From: Desulfonatronospira sp.
Lineage (GTDB): Bacteria; Desulfobacterota; Desulfovibrionia; Desulfovibrionales; Desulfonatronovibrionaceae
Length of the DNA stretch: 7,586 nt
Direction of reading: 5' to 3'
Assembly: GCA_003563255.1 (NCBI GenBank)
Contig: PWSL01000143.1
Coordinates: 1-7,586 of the forward strand
The notes beneath the pieces are model-generated. The model saw nothing but the letters and a program-made list of their open reading frames with translations, made no database searches and had not been told where the DNA came from. The first letter of the stretch is position 1. Each line of letters starts with the position of its first letter. Both the position numbers and the translations under genes were made by a program. Of the stretch, positions 5,327 through 7,586 are shown piece by piece.

Positions 5327-6697
5327 TCATGCTCCCGCTGCCATTTGATTCCAGTATCCGCGTTTTTCCCAGGTGAACCCTCCCGGTACACACGGCCAGA
5401 TAGAATTGTTGTGCGCCAGGGGATCATCCAGGCCCAGCCAGGCGTGCTTTACGGCCTCTTCAAACATCATGCTGCCGGGAATGGGCGAGTACTGGGTAAG
5501 CTCGGGACGGATTCCCCATCTGCGCACCTCCCGGATGCTTTGCAGAACCTCTTCATCACCTTGCCCGGGCAGGCCGAAGAGTACATAAGCGGCCATCTGC
5601 TCTCTTGTAAAACCCGCCTGGAGCAGGTTGTGCATGCCCTGGCACCATTCATCTTCTCCCAGCTTTTTGTCCGGCCGGGACCCGAAATCCCCGGTCTCGA
5701 ATCCCAGGCGGATGGTATGCAGTCCGGCCCGGTAAAGAAGCCTGCACACCTCCAGGTCCAGGTAGCGCACGTGCAGGGCATTGGGAGTGTGCAGCCTTAT
5801 CTCCAGCCCGCTGGATATAATCTTCTCCAGCAGGGGAATAAGCAGGTTCCGGGCATTTACCAGAAGGGCATCGTCGTAAAAGGCAAAATCCCTGATGCCG
5901 CGCATGTACTCACCCCTTACATGCTCAAACACAAACCCTGCGTCAGCCTGCCTGAAGCCAGGATAAAGTTTGTACCCGGAACAGTAGCTGCACCTGAAGG
6001 GGCATCCCCTGGAACCCATTATCACGGAATAACCGCTTTGTGCATAAAACGAGGTATCCAGACTCATGCCCGCATCCCGGGGCAGTTTCGGAGGGCTTGA
6101 GCCAAGCAGGCTCCACACTTTTGCCCAGTTGTTCTCCTCCTCCAGAGGACCGGAGACAACCAGGTCCACGTCCAGGCTCCGGGCATGCTCCCGGCACAGT
6201 GTGGCATACACCCCGCCCAGGCAGACGGGCACCCCGGGCCAGAGCCTGCGCAGCATGCGCACCGCCGCAAAAATGCCCGGATACCAGTAGGTCATTATGG
6301 AGGTGATCAGGATGAGATCCGGAGGAGGATCAAGCCTGGCCAGGGCCTGTTCCACCCTGTCCCCGGGAAGGCCGTAACGGCTGTACCGCCGGGGAACAAC
6401 CGCCAGCACCCCTGGCCTGGGCAGGACGGTGCGGGGATAGCGCCCTGTGCCTGTGGTCCCGGCAGCAGGCCAGGTCTGGTCCTGCCAGGTGCGGTCCATG
6501 CAGTCCATAAGAGCAGTGCGCGCTCCAGTTTTGGCCAGCATGTCCAGGCATACCAGCAGGCCGGCCGGCCTGGACCAGAGGTTGTAGGCTGCAAAGTCGT
6601 AAACCCAGGGGTTTACCCCGAGTATCCAGGGGCCGCTTTCTCTAACGCAGGGCCTCCAGGTAATCCCGGGCCGTGTGGGCTTCTTCAGAGTCATCAT
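5327..6697 (-). CDS. B12-binding-type radical SAM protein of unknown substrate
   Basis: A 456-residue protein with a cobalamin-binding-like N-terminal half and a radical SAM core. The core carries GCPFRCSYC (231-239), giving the [4Fe-4S] ligands Cys232, Cys236 and Cys239 (CxxxCxxC), followed by FAFYDDALLV, IRLHTPNAL, IRLGFETGD and YVLFGLPGQ, all typical of the barrel strands. The N-terminal half contains ILGVNPWVYDFAAYNLW and LILITSIMTYWYPG...GGVYA (about 128-164); the DxHxxG cobalamin-ligand motif is not seen, so any B12 may bind without a lower histidine. The family is, to my knowledge, uncharacterised. Related enzymes do methylation, ring contraction or other modifications, but no substrate can be assigned. 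The start is ATG 6697 (or adjacent ATG 6694), inside the upstream TPR gene and lacking a Shine-Dalgarno sequence, which points to translational coupling. It contains a PPP run (124-126), an EF-P-sensitive sequence. Confidence 0.9.
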   Translation of the reverse strand: MMTLKKPTRPGITWRPCVRESGPWILGVNPWVYDFAAYNLWSRPAGLLVCLDMLAKTGARTALMDCMDRTWQDQTWPAAGTTGTGRYPRTVLPRPGVLAVVPRRYSRYGLPGDRVEQALARLDPPPDLILITSIMTYWYPGIFAAVRMLRRLWPGVPVCLGGVYATLCREHARSLDVDLVVSGPLEEENNWAKVWSLLGSSPPKLPRDAGMSLDTSFYAQSGYSVIMGSRGCPFRCSYCSGYKLYPGFRQADAGFVFEHVRGEYMRGIRDFAFYDDALLVNARNLLIPLLEKIISSGLEIRLHTPNALHVRYLDLEVCRLLYRAGLHTIRLGFETGDFGSRPDKKLGEDEWCQGMHNLLQAGFTREQMAAYVLFGLPGQGDEEVLQSIREVRRWGIRPELTQYSPIPGSMMFEEAVKHAWLGLDDPLAHNNSIWPCVPGGFTWEKRGYWNQMAAGA

Positions 6698-7400
6698 TCT
6701 GCTCGATTATGCGCTCAAACCACACTTTTGCTTCGCTGATCCTGCCGGCCCGCACCAGTTCCTCGGCATACATGAGGCCAAGCCCTGTATTGTCCAGCCT
6801 GGCCTGGGCCCCCTGCCCATAGATGCGCAGGGCTTCATCATAAAGATCCAGTTCATGGTAAAGGCTTCCAGCCAGCTCGTAACCCGGCACAAACCGCCTG
6901 TTTTTTTCAATGGATCTGACTGCATATTCCAGGGCTTTTTCAGTCTCGCCCTTTTCCTGGAATATGGTGGCAAGATTATAGTATGCAAATTCCGGGGTCA
7001 TGTACCCTTCCAGCTCCAGGGCCTTTTCATAGGCCTGCCTGGCTTCCTGTAGGCGGCCCTGGGCCTGCCGCACCTGGCCCAGATTGTTCCAGGCCTCTCC
7101 GTAATCAGGATTTAGTTCCAGGGCCTTTTCAAATTCCCGGGCAGCCCTGTCCCAGTCTTCCATGCTGGTATGAGCCAGCCCCATGTTGAAATAAAGTCTG
7201 GGGTTATCCGGGGACACATTTTGTACCTGCTGCAACTGCTCCAGGGCCGGCCTGGGCTCGCCTTCGATGAGATAACGCTCAGCCAGGTCCAGGCGCAGTT
7301 CGGCCTGATGCAGGTTCATGCGGTCGGCTCCGGTGTGAGCGCATCCTGCCAGAAAAACAAGCAGTATCAATGAAAGCAGTCCTGGCGTGATTAAATTCAT
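6642..7400 (-). CDS. TPR-repeat lipoprotein (PilF/PilW-like)
   Basis: A 252-residue lipoprotein with signal sequence and lipobox LAGC (Cys20), followed by Ala, consistent with outer-membrane sorting. The rest is about six tetratricopeptide repeats of 34 residues (about 33-66, 67-100, 101-134, 136-169, 171-204, 205-238), best seen as AAREFEKALELNPDYGEAWNN (split by register at 86-106). TPR lipoproteins are scaffolds for protein contacts; in overall plan and length it resembles PilF/PilW, the pilotin for the type IV pilus secretin, but TPR proteins are alike and no pilus genes are in view, so no symbol is given. The ATG at 7400 has AGAAGG 5 bases upstream. Its 3' end overlaps the radical SAM gene by 56 bases in another frame, so the two are almost certainly co-expressed. 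The first gene upstream is beyond the window. Confidence 0.88.
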   Translation of the reverse strand: MNLITPGLLSLILLVFLAGCAHTGADRMNLHQAELRLDLAERYLIEGEPRPALEQLQQVQNVSPDNPRLYFNMGLAHTSMEDWDRAAREFEKALELNPDYGEAWNNLGQVRQAQGRLQEARQAYEKALELEGYMTPEFAYYNLATIFQEKGETEKALEYAVRSIEKNRRFVPGYELAGSLYHELDLYDEALRIYGQGAQARLDNTGLGLMYAEELVRAGRISEAKVWFERIIEQNDDSEEAHTARDYLEALR

Positions 7401-7471
7401 CTGAGCCTTCTAAGTAACTAGAATCGTATTGGCAATAAAATCAGGTGCTTGCTAATTTCAGGATATTTGCT
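7401..7471. other. Short AT-rich upstream region of the TPR lipoprotein gene
   Basis: This gap holds the ribosome binding site (AGAAGG on the minus strand, 7411-7406) and an AT-rich segment suited to a promoter. I see no convincing -10/-35 pair and no coding frame. It ends where the palindromic repeat begins. Confidence 0.5.
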
Positions 7472-7586
7472 CTTGTTCCCAGGCTCCAGCCTGGGGACAT
7501 CACTTTTTTGTGGCTCCAGCCACATTTTGAAGAAGCGGCTGGAGCCGCAAGAACTAAACGTTTCCAGGCTGGAGCCTGGGAACGAG
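7472..7586. repeat. Palindromic REP/MITE-like element with four GGCTCCAGCC hairpins
   Basis: The ends 7472-7494 and 7564-7586 are reverse complements at 22 of 23 positions, making a 115-bp element that reaches the window edge. The core GGCTCCAGCC occurs at 7482 and 7512, and its reverse complement GGCTGGAGCC at 7537 and 7567. Each copy is the centre of its own stem: CCCAGGCT/AGCCTGGG, TGTGGCT/AGCCACA, GCGGCT/AGCCGC and CCAGGCT/AGCCTGG with 2-base loops. The outer sequence TTCCCAGGCTCCAGCCTGG resembles palindromic repeats I recall as abundant in many environmental bacterial genomes and linked with REP-associated transposases. No transposase is in this window. The true right end may lie beyond it. 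Confidence 0.85.

Noticed and set aside
5345..6100. Long plus-strand frame (251 residues) opposite the radical SAM gene
   Set aside because: It is antisense to conserved radical SAM motifs, shows no family features, and long antisense frames are expected in GC-rich codons.
6642..7400. Naming the TPR lipoprotein pilF/pilW because a radical SAM gene is adjacent (as rlmN is to pilW in some gammaproteobacteria)
   Set aside because: The neighbouring radical SAM protein is a B12-binding type and not RlmN, and no pilus genes are visible, so the parallel is not supported.

Overview
The window looks like chromosomal core sequence from a Gram-negative bacterium, most likely a sulfate-reducer-type deltaproteobacterium (Desulfobacterota, perhaps Desulfovibrionales). 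This is inferred from two LPS-export permeases, two outer-membrane-type lipoproteins, the style of the EF-P sequence, and a B12-dependent-type radical SAM protein whose N-terminus (VNPWVYDFAAYNLW) I associate with that group. No taxonomic search was possible.

Layout from low to high coordinate. (1) A leftward three-gene set at 1-1914: an unrecognised lipoprotein, then aroQ (type II 3-dehydroquinate dehydratase), then efp (elongation factor P, cut by the left edge). Lipoprotein and aroQ are 2 nt apart. aroQ and efp are separated by an 8-bp tandem repeat of about 15 units. (2) A 230-bp divergent intergenic region (1915-2144) holding a 13-bp inverted repeat around a strong hairpin. (3) The rightward GTPase gene ysxC/engB (2145-2765), whose 3' end overlaps the convergent lptG by 39 bp. 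(4) A leftward operon (5182 to 2727) of a 62-residue unknown protein, lptF and lptG, with lptF/lptG joined by an ATGA overlap. (5) A 144-bp intergenic region with a dyad and a 19-base motif also present upstream of ysxC. (6) A leftward pair: a six-TPR lipoprotein and a B12-binding-type radical SAM protein overlapping it by 56 bp. (7) A palindromic REP/MITE-like repeat (7472-7586) running to the right edge.

Functionally, lptF and lptG encode the two inner-membrane subunits of the LPS transporter, ysxC a ribosome-assembly GTPase, aroQ a shikimate-pathway enzyme and efp a translation factor. They share growth and envelope housekeeping rather than one pathway. The less understood parts are the radical SAM/TPR-lipoprotein pair, the small protein ahead of lptF, and the lipoprotein ahead of aroQ, which carries a run of nine C's in its coding strand. 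There is no sign of a phage, transposase, CRISPR array or defence system. The non-coding novelty is in the repeats and the shared intergenic motif. No gene-free stretch exceeds 300 bases.
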